Shown here: positions 1 to 5,502 of the stretch, in pieces | How the letters are laid out: every line of letters begins with the position of its first letter | How positions within the stretch are numbered: the stretch's first letter is position 1 | Assembly: GCA_023425455.1 (NCBI GenBank) | Contig: JAFACP010000410.1 | Span: forward strand, 1 to 5,503 | Direction: 5' to 3' | DNA: 5,503 nucleotides | Origin: Pseudomonadota bacterium | Lineage (GTDB): Bacteria > Pseudomonadota > Gammaproteobacteria > Enterobacterales > Enterobacteriaceae | The notes under the pieces: model-generated | What the model saw: only the letters and a program-made list of their open reading frames with translations | Told to the model about the DNA's origin: nothing | Database searches by the model: none | Made by a program: the position numbers and the translations under genes

Positions 1-869
1 ATGAAACAAAACAGTATCCGACAATTATCAGCGTCCACCCTTTTGGCAGCTGTAAGGAACAGACGTCCGGCAATGTCTACGGAAAGGCGCTGGCTGAAGC
101 AGGCTATGTCGTGATCGCCTATGACGCCAGTTTCCAGGGTGAGTCCGGCGGCTCTCCACGCTGGGTGGAGGATCCGGCTCAGCGCGTGGAGGACATCAGT
201 CGGGTTATTGATTACGCCGTAACCCTGCCGTATGTCGATGCTGAACGGATTGGCGTACTGGGTATTTGCGGCGGCGGTGGTTATGCCATTAATGCCACGC
301 TGACGGAGAAACGTATTAAAGCCGTTGTCAGCATCACCGGCGTAAATATCGGCCGGCTTTTCCGCGAAGGTTTCAGCAATTACGACCCTGTTGGCGCGCT
401 GAATGCGATGGCGGCACAGCGTACGAATGAAGCCCGCGGCGGGGAGATTCAGGTTAATGAACTGCTTCCTGCCAGCCCGGAAACGGCAAAGGCCAGCGGA
501 CTGACCGAGCGTGACGTATTCGAGGCGACAGACTACTACAAAACGCCGCGCGGCCAGCAGCCGGGTGGGGCGACGCGAATGGTGTTCTCGCATGCGCAGA
601 AAACGCTGGCCTGGGACGCTTTTTCGTTTGCAGAAACATTACTGACTCAGCCGGTGATGGTGGTGGTCGGTGAAAACGTCGGCGCTTTCGGGGCTTACCG
701 TGACGGGCTGGAAATCTATGGCCGGGCTGTAGCCTCCCGTGACCGCCAGCTGGTCTCACTAGCCGATTATTCGCATTACGAACTGTATGACAAACCGGAA
801 GCGGTTCAGGCGGCGCTGGCTAAGGTTATCCCGTTTTTGGTTATGCATATCGACGCCACGGCTGAATAG
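1..869 (+). CDS. Alpha/beta hydrolase, dienelactone-hydrolase-like (5'-truncated by window edge)
   Basis: The frame is open from base 3 to the TAG at 867-869 and gives 288 residues; the start lies left of the window. The usual length of such hydrolases is about 300-310, so roughly 20 residues are missing. Numbering from the first visible codon, HPFG (12-15) fits the oxyanion-hole loop, and AYDASFQGESGG is the conserved strand-4 region. GICGGG has its nucleophile at Cys89 (bases 267-269) in place of the common serine. GEN near 223-225 may supply the acid, and His258 in DYSHYELYD is the likely catalytic histidine. The family (FrsA/YcjY and dienelactone-hydrolase relatives) holds cytosolic hydrolases of mostly unknown substrate. 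Cysteine at this position is, as I recall, usual in this subgroup. No signal peptide can be judged because the N-terminus is absent. A GTG at 111 sits inside the fold and cannot be the true start. The next gene is convergent. Fold is confident; substrate unknown. Confidence 0.9.
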   Translation, partial: ETKQYPTIISVHPFGSCKEQTSGNVYGKALAEAGYVVIAYDASFQGESGGSPRWVEDPAQRVEDISRVIDYAVTLPYVDAERIGVLGICGGGGYAINATLTEKRIKAVVSITGVNIGRLFREGFSNYDPVGALNAMAAQRTNEARGGEIQVNELLPASPETAKASGLTERDVFEATDYYKTPRGQQPGGATRMVFSHAQKTLAWDAFSFAETLLTQPVMVVVGENVGAFGAYRDGLEIYGRAVASRDRQLVSLADYSHYELYDKPEAVQAALAKVIPFLVMHIDATAE

Positions 870-910
870 AGCTAAGACGCAGAGGTAACCCGCTGGCGGG
901 AAACAGGCAG

Positions 911-938
911 ACAGCCCCCGGCAACCCGCCGGGGCTGT
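911..938. terminator. GC-rich hairpin between convergent genes, possible terminator
   Basis: The arms ACAGCCCC(C)GGC and GCCGGGGCTGT pair over 11 base pairs with one bulged C and an AACCC loop. It lies between the hydrolase stop (869) and the stop of the convergent acetyltransferase gene (953), where a shared terminator is expected. Neither strand has a good U-run after the stem, so efficiency is doubtful. A smaller dyad, CCCGCTGGCGGG, lies just left at 889-900. Confidence 0.45.
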
Positions 939-952
939 GCTGAAGATGCGGA

Positions 953-1498
953 TCATTTTGTTACGCCTTCGCCCCTGAGCCAGACATCACGCGTCACCGA
1001 GTACAGCAGGCTCGGGGGCGCATCCTTCACGTCATGGATCTCCCTGATGCAGGTTAACCCGGTTTTTTCGAGCACCTTCTGTGACGCCAGATGATGCTGC
1101 CTGACGACGGCGGAAATCTCGCCCAGGTTAAGCGTGGTGAAGCCAGCGTGCACTGCACCTCGCGCAAACTCTGTCGCCAGCCCCTTTCCCCAGGCCTCAG
1201 TGGCCAGGCGGTATCCGAGGTTGTTGATCGTGATGTCGTCGTAGCGGAGCACACTCAGCCCACCAAAACCGACGATCCGGCCGGGGTCATCACGAAGGGC
1301 CAGCGCCCAGTTCCCGAACCCGTTGCGGTCCCAGTGGCTCAGCCAGCGCTGCAGCACCGTTTCTGCGTGGTGACGATCCGGGTAGGGGCCAGCCGGGTTG
1401 AATGTATTGGTCGCCGGATCGCCGTAAATGCGGAACAGTGCGCTGACATCGCTGGCGGCGACGGGCCGAAGAAGCAGACGTTTCGTCTCGGTGGGCAA
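953..1498 (-). CDS. GNAT-family N-acetyltransferase, RimJ/RimL-like
   Basis: Predicted cytosolic enzyme of the Acetyltransf_3 (RimJ/RimL) branch that moves an acetyl group from acetyl-CoA to an amine; the acceptor is unknown. The N-terminus TKRLLLRP is the typical first strand (TERLxLRP). The acetyl-CoA loop is seen in EAWGKGLATEFARG at about residues 101-114, after the strand NNLGYRLA. HHLASQKVLEKTGL (about 135-148) is the usual helix with Ala-Ser and the bulge before the last strands. The length of about 181 is normal. Start choice: the longest frame begins with GTG at 1504, but the AGGAGG at 1509-1504 overlaps that codon. The TTG at 1498-1496 lies 5 bases after it and is the better start. 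The gene follows the ArsR-type gene on the same strand with a gap of about 30 bases, so the two are probably co-transcribed and controlled by that repressor. Substrate could be a drug, metabolite or protein N-terminus. Confidence 0.88.
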   Translation of the reverse strand: MPTETKRLLLRPVAASDVSALFRIYGDPATNTFNPAGPYPDRHHAETVLQRWLSHWDRNGFGNWALALRDDPGRIVGFGGLSVLRYDDITINNLGYRLATEAWGKGLATEFARGAVHAGFTTLNLGEISAVVRQHHLASQKVLEKTGLTCIREIHDVKDAPPSLLYSVTRDVWLRGEGVTK

Positions 1499-1503
1499 AT
1501 TCA

Positions 1504-1509
1504 CCTCCT
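1504..1509 (-). promoter_or_regulatory. Ribosome binding site AGGAGG that decides the acetyltransferase start
   Basis: On the - strand the sequence reads AGGAGG-TGAAT-TTG. The perfect Shine-Dalgarno core overlaps the first base of the upstream GTG (1504-1502), which would leave no spacing. It is 5 bases from the in-frame TTG at 1498-1496. The next in-frame stop upstream is TAA at 1534-1532, and no ATG lies between. Confidence 0.6.
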
Positions 1510-1527
1510 GATATAACCGTAATCGCT

Positions 1528-1827
1528 TTAGTTAACCTGCAGCAATATTGCCATCAGCCCGGGGAAGCGGGCATCCAAATCTTCTCTGCGCAGTGAAATC
1601 ATATTCTCCCGGCCCTGCGGACGCTGCCAGATAACCCCGCTGTCGCGCAGTACGCGCCAGTGGTGGGTCATGGTGGATTTCACCACCTCTTCAGGGCGCA
1701 GGGCGTTACAGCTCAGTTCATTGCCATCGGCAAGACGGCGGACAATGGCGAGGCGAAGTGGGTTACCAAGGGCAAACAGCACATTTTCCAGCTGTATGTG
1801 TTCCGGTTCGGGGTGGTTGGCGATCAT
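1528..1827 (-). CDS. ArsR/SmtB-type winged-helix transcriptional repressor
   Basis: A 99-residue DNA-binding protein. Residues 14-35 (LFALGNPLRLAIVRRLADG region) are the typical first helices of ArsR proteins. STMTHHWRVLRDSGVI (51-66) is the recognition-helix motif (SxxSHHLxxLRxxGLV in relatives). The wing runs through GRENMISL to REDLDARFPGL near 81-91. Such repressors bind as dimers to inverted repeats and release DNA on ligand binding. The metal site of classical ArsR (ELCVCDL) is absent: the matching stretch is ELSCNAL with a single Cys40. No DxH...HxxE metal site is visible at the short C-terminus either. It may sense a small molecule or oxidation instead. Start ATG at 1827, with AGGA placed 5 bases upstream on the - strand. 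It leads the acetyltransferase gene and diverges from the EF-G gene, so it most likely controls itself, the acetyltransferase and possibly EF-G. Confidence 0.9.
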   Translation of the reverse strand: MIANHPEPEHIQLENVLFALGNPLRLAIVRRLADGNELSCNALRPEEVVKSTMTHHWRVLRDSGVIWQRPQGRENMISLRREDLDARFPGLMAILLQVN

Positions 1828-1849
1828 CGTTTTCCTGCGTTTGGCATCG

Positions 1850-1878
1850 GATTGAGCTATATCAACAAGAGGTCAATC
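1850..1878. promoter_or_regulatory. Inverted repeat GATTGA-N17-TCAATC upstream of ArsR gene
   Basis: Perfect 6-base arms (1850-1855 and 1873-1878) separated by 17 bases, in the leader of the ArsR-type gene. Inside, TTGA-N6-TCAA (1852-1865) forms a second overlapping dyad. It could be an autoregulatory operator half-site pair. Short arms such as these also arise by chance, so support is weak. Confidence 0.25.
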
Positions 1879-1885
1879 GTTAAAA

Positions 1886-1919
1886 AATAGTACGGCAATA
1901 CTCGTACAATCGGACTATT
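1886..1919. promoter_or_regulatory. Nested inverted repeats in the divergent spacer, candidate ArsR operator
   Basis: GTACG-N8-CGTAC spans 1890-1907 with perfect 5-base arms. It is enclosed by a second dyad, AATAGT (1886-1891) and ACTATT (1914-1919). The A/T-rich outer arms with an inner dyad resemble the general form of ArsR/SmtB operators. The site lies midway between the divergent starts at 1827 and 1988, where one bound dimer could block both transcripts. A possible -10 for the EF-G gene, TATTAT (1916-1921), overlaps the right arm, but no convincing -35 stands at 16-18 bases from it. A - strand promoter for the repressor could not be placed. Confidence 0.4.
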
Positions 1920-1963
1920 ATAGCAAACGCAGAGACGGGCGGCCATCCTGGCCGTCACACACC

Positions 1964-1976
1964 AGTCATAATGACT
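1964..1976 (+). promoter_or_regulatory. Short dyad next to the EF-G ribosome binding site
   Basis: AGTCA-TAA-TGACT is a perfect 5+3+5 dyad that ends one base before the AAGGA Shine-Dalgarno core (1977-1981). That core is 6 bases from the ATG at 1988. A second small stem, GGCCA-TCC-TGGCC, lies just upstream near 1942-1954. Either might affect ribosome access or serve as a protein site; both are small and unproven. Confidence 0.25.
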
Positions 1977-1987
1977 AAGGATTTATC

Positions 1988-4090
1988 ATGCCCCGACCCA
2001 TACCTCTCGAACGTTATCGCAACATCGGTATCTCCGCGCATATCGATGCCGGTAAAACCACCACCACCGAGCGCATCCTGTTTTACACCGGGATGAGCCA
2101 TAAGCTGGGGGAGGTTCACGATGGCGCGGCAACAACCGACTGGATGGCGCAGGAGCAGGAGCGGGGGATCACCATAACCTCTGCGGCGGTAAGCTGCTTC
2201 TGGTCGGGGATGGACAGAGACGTTGAGCCGCACAGAATCAACATCATCGACACTCCGGGGCACGTGGATTTCACCATTGAGGTGGAACGCTCGATGCGCG
2301 TGCTGGATGGTGCGGTGATGGTGTATGACTCCGTCGGCGGCGTGCAGCCGCAGTCGGAAACCGTCTGGCGTCAGGCAAACAAGTACCACGTGCCGCGACT
2401 GGCCTTCGTCAACAAAATGGACCGTCCGGGAGCCGATTTCTTTCGCGTTGTGCGCATGATGGAAGAGCGCCTGAAGGCCAACCCGGTGCCGATCGTCATT
2501 CCTGTCGGGGCAGAGGAGCACTTCAGCGGCGTGGTGGATCTTATCAAAATGCGCGCCATTGAATGGGACGATGCCACTCAGGGAATGGTCTTTCGCTACG
2601 CGCCGGTGCCTGAGGCGCTGCTGAGCACCGCCCGCAGATGGCGGGAAAAAATGGTCTCGGCGGCGGCAGAAGCCAGCGAAGCGCTGATGGATAAATACCT
2701 GGAGACGGGCGATCTGGATGAGGCGGAGATCATCGCAGGGCTGCGGATACGTACCCTCGCTGGCGAGATCCAGCCGATGCTGTGCGGCAGCGCGTTTAAA
2801 AACAAGGGCGTGCAGCGGATGCTGGATGCGGTTGTTGAGCTGATGCCATCGCCGCTCGACATTCCGGCAATTGACGGCGTCGATGAAAAAGGGCAGCACG
2901 CCGAGCGCCATCCGAACGATGACGAGCCGTTCTCGGCGCTGGCGTTTAAGCTGATGAGCGACCCGTATGTCGGCCAGCTGACCTTTATTCGCGTCTACTC
3001 CGGCGTGTTACGCAAAGGGGATGCGGTATATAACCCGGTGAAGGGGAAAAAAGAGCGCATTGGCCGGATCGTGCAGATGCATGCCAACGATCGCCACGAG
3101 GTAGACGAGCTGCGCACGGGAGACATCGCCGCCTGCGTCGGACTGAAGGATGTCACCACCGGCGACACCCTGACCGACCCGAATGCGGTGATCACCCTTG
3201 AGCGGATGGCGTTCCCGGACCCGGTGATTTCGCTGGCGATCGAGCCGAAAACCAAAGCCGATCAGGAAAAAATGGGCATCGCCCTGCAGCGTCTGGCGGC
3301 GGAAGATCCCTCCTTCCGTCTGCACACCGATGAAGAGTCCGGACAGACGATTATCTCCGGGATGGGTGAGTTGCACCTTGAGATCATCGTTGACCGCATG
3401 AAGCGTGAGTTTGGCGTGGAGGCGAATATCGGCCGCCCACAGGTCACCTACCGGGAAACCTTGCGTAAAGCGGTGACGGATATCGAAGGTAAGTTTGTTC
3501 GTCAGTCCGGCGGTAAGGGCCAGTACGGTCATGTTGTGCTGAGTCTTGCGCCGTCGGAGCCTGGCAGCGGGTTTACCTTTGAAGATGCCACGAAGGGCGG
3601 AGTGGTGCCGCGCGAGTACATTCCCTCCGTCGAGAAAGGGCTGCGGGAAGCGATGAATAACGGCGTGCTGGCCGGCTATCCGGTTGTCGATGTCAAAGCG
3701 AGCCTGACGTTTGGCTCGTATCATGATGTCGACTCGTCGGAAATGGCCTTTCGCATGGCGGCGATCCTCGGGTTTAAGGAGGGGGCGCGTAAAGCCGACC
3801 CGGTGATTCTGGAGCCGGTTATGCACGTGGAAGTCGAGACACCTGAAACGTACGCCGGGGCGATTATGGGCGATCTCTCTTCCCGCCGTGGGATGGTTCA
3901 GGGCATGGAAGAGCAGTACGGCAGCCAGATTATTCGCGCTGACGTCCCGCTGGCGGAGATGTTTGGCTATGCCACCGCGCTGCGCTCAATGTCCCAGGGA
4001 CGCGCGACCTACACCATGGAATTCCACCATTACGCCGAAGCACCGCGTACTGTGGCAGAGGAAATCATCGCCGGGCGAACCAAAGGCTAA
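1988..4090 (+). CDS. fusA: Elongation factor G paralog, outside the str operon
   Basis: Translational GTPase that moves tRNA and mRNA through the ribosome and helps recycle it with RRF. Its 700 residues compare with 704 in E. coli FusA. GTPase motifs: AHIDAGKT (17-24), switch I RGITI (59-63), DTPGH with catalytic His92, NKMD (142-145) and GSAF (267-270). A G' insertion (about 160-260) diverges most from E. coli. Domain II is at about 310-405, III to 485, IV to 610, then V. The domain IV tip loops [12 protein letters not shown] and [10 protein letters not shown] (His579, equal to E. coli His583) are intact, so it should be active in translocation. Asp114 replaces E. coli Cys114; Cys266 stays. 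ATG 1988 follows AAGGA by 6 bases, and the N-terminus aligns with FusA. It is not flanked by rpsG or tufA and is divergent from an ArsR-type gene. Codons such as CGG-GGG and ATA in switch I, and AGA elsewhere, are unlike a housekeeping fusA. The symbol denotes family; a fusA2-type label may fit better. Confidence 0.95.
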   Translation: MPRPIPLERYRNIGISAHIDAGKTTTTERILFYTGMSHKLGEVHDGAATTDWMAQEQERGITITSAAVSCFWSGMDRDVEPHRINIIDTPGHVDFTIEVERSMRVLDGAVMVYDSVGGVQPQSETVWRQANKYHVPRLAFVNKMDRPGADFFRVVRMMEERLKANPVPIVIPVGAEEHFSGVVDLIKMRAIEWDDATQGMVFRYAPVPEALLSTARRWREKMVSAAAEASEALMDKYLETGDLDEAEIIAGLRIRTLAGEIQPMLCGSAFKNKGVQRMLDAVVELMPSPLDIPAIDGVDEKGQHAERHPNDDEPFSALAFKLMSDPYVGQLTFIRVYSGVLRKGDAVYNPVKGKKERIGRIVQMHANDRHEVDELRTGDIAACVGLKDVTTGDTLTDPNAVITLERMAFPDPVISLAIEPKTKADQEKMGIALQRLAAEDPSFRLHTDEESGQTIISGMGELHLEIIVDRMKREFGVEANIGRPQVTYRETLRKAVTDIEGKFVRQSGGKGQYGHVVLSLAPSEPGSGFTFEDATKGGVVPREYIPSVEKGLREAMNNGVLAGYPVVDVKASLTFGSYHDVDSSEMAFRMAAILGFKEGARKADPVILEPVMHVEVETPETYAGAIMGDLSSRRGMVQGMEEQYGSQIIRADVPLAEMFGYATALRSMSQGRATYTMEFHHYAEAPRTVAEEIIAGRTKG

Positions 4091-4100
4091 GCGGCCACCC

Positions 4101-4132
4101 AATAAAAAAGCGCCGAAAGGCGCTTTTTTATT
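4101..4132. terminator. Strong symmetrical intrinsic terminator after the EF-G gene
   Basis: AATAAAAAAGCGCC (4101-4114), loop GAAA, and GGCGCTTTTTTATT (4119-4132) form a perfect 14-base-pair palindrome with a GC core and six T after it. The mirror-image A-run makes it work on both strands. It therefore ends the EF-G transcript (stop at 4090) and can also stop - strand transcripts coming from the Rhs-like gene. Its GNRA-type GAAA loop is typical of efficient terminators. Confidence 0.93.
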
Positions 4133-4161
4133 GCCTTGTCTGACGGGAAAGGTGTGCCAGA

Positions 4162-4352
4162 TCAGGCTTCGCGATGTTCTCCTGGCGTATTCACGATTGC
4201 ATGACAGTTGGCGACAAGGTGTGAGAAGACTTTTTGGTCGTTGTCTGCGTTGTCCGGCTTGTGCCAGGGGCGGAAGTTGGAGTACCAGAGACTCCCTAAA
4301 AGTTGATGGTTCGTTTTGCAGGGATACTTACAAATGGTCAGTTCCAGTATTC
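4162..4352 (-). pseudogene. Possible gene remnant, open frame without a start
   Basis: On the - strand a frame stays open for about 62 codons, from after a TGA near 4353 to a TGA at 4164-4162. It contains a stretch reading LWYSNFRPWHKPDN followed by KVFSHLVANCHAIV. The aromatic and polar mix looks more protein-like than most shadow frames. It overlaps the last codons of the Rhs-like gene in another frame and has no ATG with a ribosome binding site. It could be a displaced C-terminal tip or decayed gene, but an open frame this short can occur by chance at about 50% G+C. I do not recognise it. The rest of the 4133-4337 spacer shows only a small dyad GGAGT-N7-ACTCC at 4279-4295. Confidence 0.2.
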
Positions 4353-5219
4353 ATATTTCGCCGTCATTACAGCGTTATGTTTGTCCACATACTGTTTACC
4401 TGTCCGATCAGTTGGGGTGATTGTAATATCTATATTGGCGTGTGTGCATTCTCCATGTGAGTTCCACTCCTCGCAGGTGGTCAGATTTTTTTCGATGGTG
4501 AAATACGTCTGGGTCTTGCTCAGGGTCAATTCACGGCCCTCGTTATCATAGCCATACTCCTCTATGGTTGAGGGTGATTGGGTTTTGATCAGGCGATGAT
4601 TGCCATCATAACTATATACAATCGTATTATTATCTATCGCCATACTTCCTTTGTTTGCCGCGCTTGCCAGTAATCCTGATGAATTGAAGGCGTAGTCGAT
4701 TGTGCCCACTACGGTTTTGTCTTTATCTTCTGGTTTTGTGGCTGCGATAACCGAACGATTAACTGCACGGCTGATAATTCCTTTATCGTTAAGCAGGTAC
4801 ATTCCCTCAAGAGTCTGCCGATATGCCTGCGTGGTTTTCTGACTGTTTTTATCGGCTATGACGCCGTTTGAGTCCACCTGGATGCGCCAGCCAAATTCCG
4901 TTTTATTCAACTGAATTTCAGAGGTTGCCGTGAAAACTGCTTTCTGGCCTGTTGAGGTTTTGACCTCTTCCATACGGCCGCCAATTAATTCACCGCATTG
5001 ACTGAAGTTGCTTTGAACTGATGTGCGGAGATACCCGTCAGGACTATCAATAGTGATTGATACAGATTTGGGAATTTCAGTTCTTGTCGGCTCGCTCAGA
5101 AGGATGAAGTTGTTCAGTTTGTTTTTAGCGAAGGTTTCCACAGTGCATTGTTCTGCATAAGTCTGAAATGTGCAGAGGGATAAGAGAGTAATTAACTGTT
5201 TTTTATTATTGAATGACAT
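4338..5219 (-). CDS. Exported protein with degenerate Rhs/YD-like repeats
   Basis: I do not recognise this 293-residue protein by name. Residues 1-22 form a Sec signal peptide (Lys6-Lys7, then LITLLSLCTF), with likely cleavage after TYA before EQC. Cys16 is not in a lipobox, so a soluble periplasmic or secreted protein is expected. The mature part has four cysteines (25, 75, 249, 258), enough for two disulfides. From about 113 on, a motif recurs: VDSNG (115-119), LNDKG (143-147), FNSSG (178-182), YSYDGNHRL (202-210) and YGYDNEGREL (222-231). The last two closely match the YD repeat of Rhs and teneurin shells. A full Rhs protein is over 1000 residues, so this is a small stand-alone relative. 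ATG 5219 follows GAGGA by about 9 bases. Composition is near 43% G+C against about 60% for its neighbours, which suggests transfer. It could be an immunity or surface protein of an Rhs-type locus; no function can be assigned. Confidence 0.85.
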   Translation of the reverse strand: MSFNNKKQLITLLSLCTFQTYAEQCTVETFAKNKLNNFILLSEPTRTEIPKSVSITIDSPDGYLRTSVQSNFSQCGELIGGRMEEVKTSTGQKAVFTATSEIQLNKTEFGWRIQVDSNGVIADKNSQKTTQAYRQTLEGMYLLNDKGIISRAVNRSVIAATKPEDKDKTVVGTIDYAFNSSGLLASAANKGSMAIDNNTIVYSYDGNHRLIKTQSPSTIEEYGYDNEGRELTLSKTQTYFTIEKNLTTCEEWNSHGECTHANIDITITPTDRTGKQYVDKHNAVMTAKYEYWN

Positions 5220-5328
5220 TATTTGTTGTCCTCATGAACCGATCAGTTATCCGGATTTGGTTACGTTGGCGAAGTTTTGTTTCATTGGCTGCTTGTCTGG
5301 TTTGGCTCACTTGTCAATCAGTAGCTTC

Positions 5329-5357
5329 ACTGTAATCTGGCTATATGCTTTGTACAA
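5329..5357 (-). promoter_or_regulatory. Weak candidate promoter for the Rhs-like gene
   Basis: Read on the - strand, TTGTAC (5357-5352) is followed after 17 bases by TACAGT (5334-5329). Each hexamer matches 4 of 6 consensus bases. It would give a leader of about 100 bases before ATG 5219. A perfect TTGACA at 5317-5312 lacks a matching -10. Low confidence. Confidence 0.22.
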
Positions 5358-5361
5358 TAAC

Positions 5362-5385
5362 GTCCGCTGTTCGCTCACAGCAGAC
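5362..5385 (-). terminator. Hairpin on the - strand, possible terminator of the upstream gene
   Basis: On the - strand GTCTGCTGT and ACAGCGGAC pair over nine positions with one G-U wobble around a GAGCGA loop, followed by GTTATTGT. The tail is only moderately U-rich. It stands after the possible gene end at 5437 and before the Rhs-like gene, as a terminator would. On the + strand the wobble becomes a C-A mismatch, so the - strand is favoured. Confidence 0.35.
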
Positions 5386-5390
5386 CTGAT

Positions 5391-5402
5391 GGCACTAGTG
5401 CC
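5391..5402. repeat. Perfect 12-base palindrome GGCACTAGTGCC
   Basis: A perfect self-complementary 12-mer with no spacer, so it cannot form a normal RNA hairpin loop at its centre but could bind a symmetric dimer. It lies in the non-coding stretch between the Rhs-like gene and the possible gene end at 5437. It contains the rare tetramer CTAG. Apart from this, the hairpin and the weak promoter candidate, I see nothing in 5220-5436. Confidence 0.4.
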
Positions 5403-5436
5403 TGCCAACTGCGTACCAGGATCGGACTCCAGCTAT

Positions 5437-5502
5437 TTATTCTCTTACTTTTGACAAGATTGCTCTGTACAAGTCAATGGCTCTCCAGATGTCATCCTGT
5501 GT
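5437..5502 (-). CDS. Possible C-terminal tail of an upstream gene (cut by window edge)
   Basis: The - strand frame from the right edge encodes 21 residues ending LYRAILSKVRE and a TAA at 5439-5437. The segment DDIWRAIDLYRAIL looks like an amphipathic helix. A hairpin with a modestly U-rich tail follows about 50 bases later, which fits a gene end. Only 22 codons are visible, so this could be chance; a second - strand frame here is also open for a similar length. Unrecognised. Confidence 0.25.
   Translation of the reverse strand, partial: TQDDIWRAIDLYRAILSKVRE

Noticed and set aside
111..113. GTG as the start of the hydrolase
   Set aside because: The frame is open to base 3, and the residues upstream (VHPFG and following) match the conserved oxyanion-hole part of the fold, so the gene begins left of the window.
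1091..1516. 141-codon + strand frame opposite the acetyltransferase gene
   Set aside because: Lies wholly antisense to a well-supported GNAT gene and its composition looks like a GC-rich shadow; no family motif.
1955..2911. 318-codon - strand frame opposite the EF-G gene
   Set aside because: Long antisense frames are common in GC-rich genes with strong third-position bias. It is His/Arg-rich without domains, and the + strand EF-G is certain.
3008..3826. 272-codon - strand frame opposite the EF-G gene
   Set aside because: Same kind of antisense shadow; no recognisable motif or ribosome binding site.
1988..4090. Ribosomal protection protein (TetM-like) or release factor 3 in place of EF-G
   Set aside because: The domain IV loops [12 protein letters not shown] and [10 protein letters not shown] and the near-FusA N-terminus are specific to EF-G. 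RF3 lacks domain IV, and TetM-type proteins differ in these loops.
3888..4460. 190-codon + strand frame running through the EF-G 3' end, terminator and spacer
   Set aside because: It crosses a strong intrinsic terminator, overlaps EF-G in another frame, and is antisense to the Rhs-like gene.
5170..5454. 94-codon Cys-rich + strand frame at the right end
   Set aside because: Overlaps the signal peptide region of the Rhs-like gene on the opposite strand, has no convincing ribosome binding site, and no family pattern.
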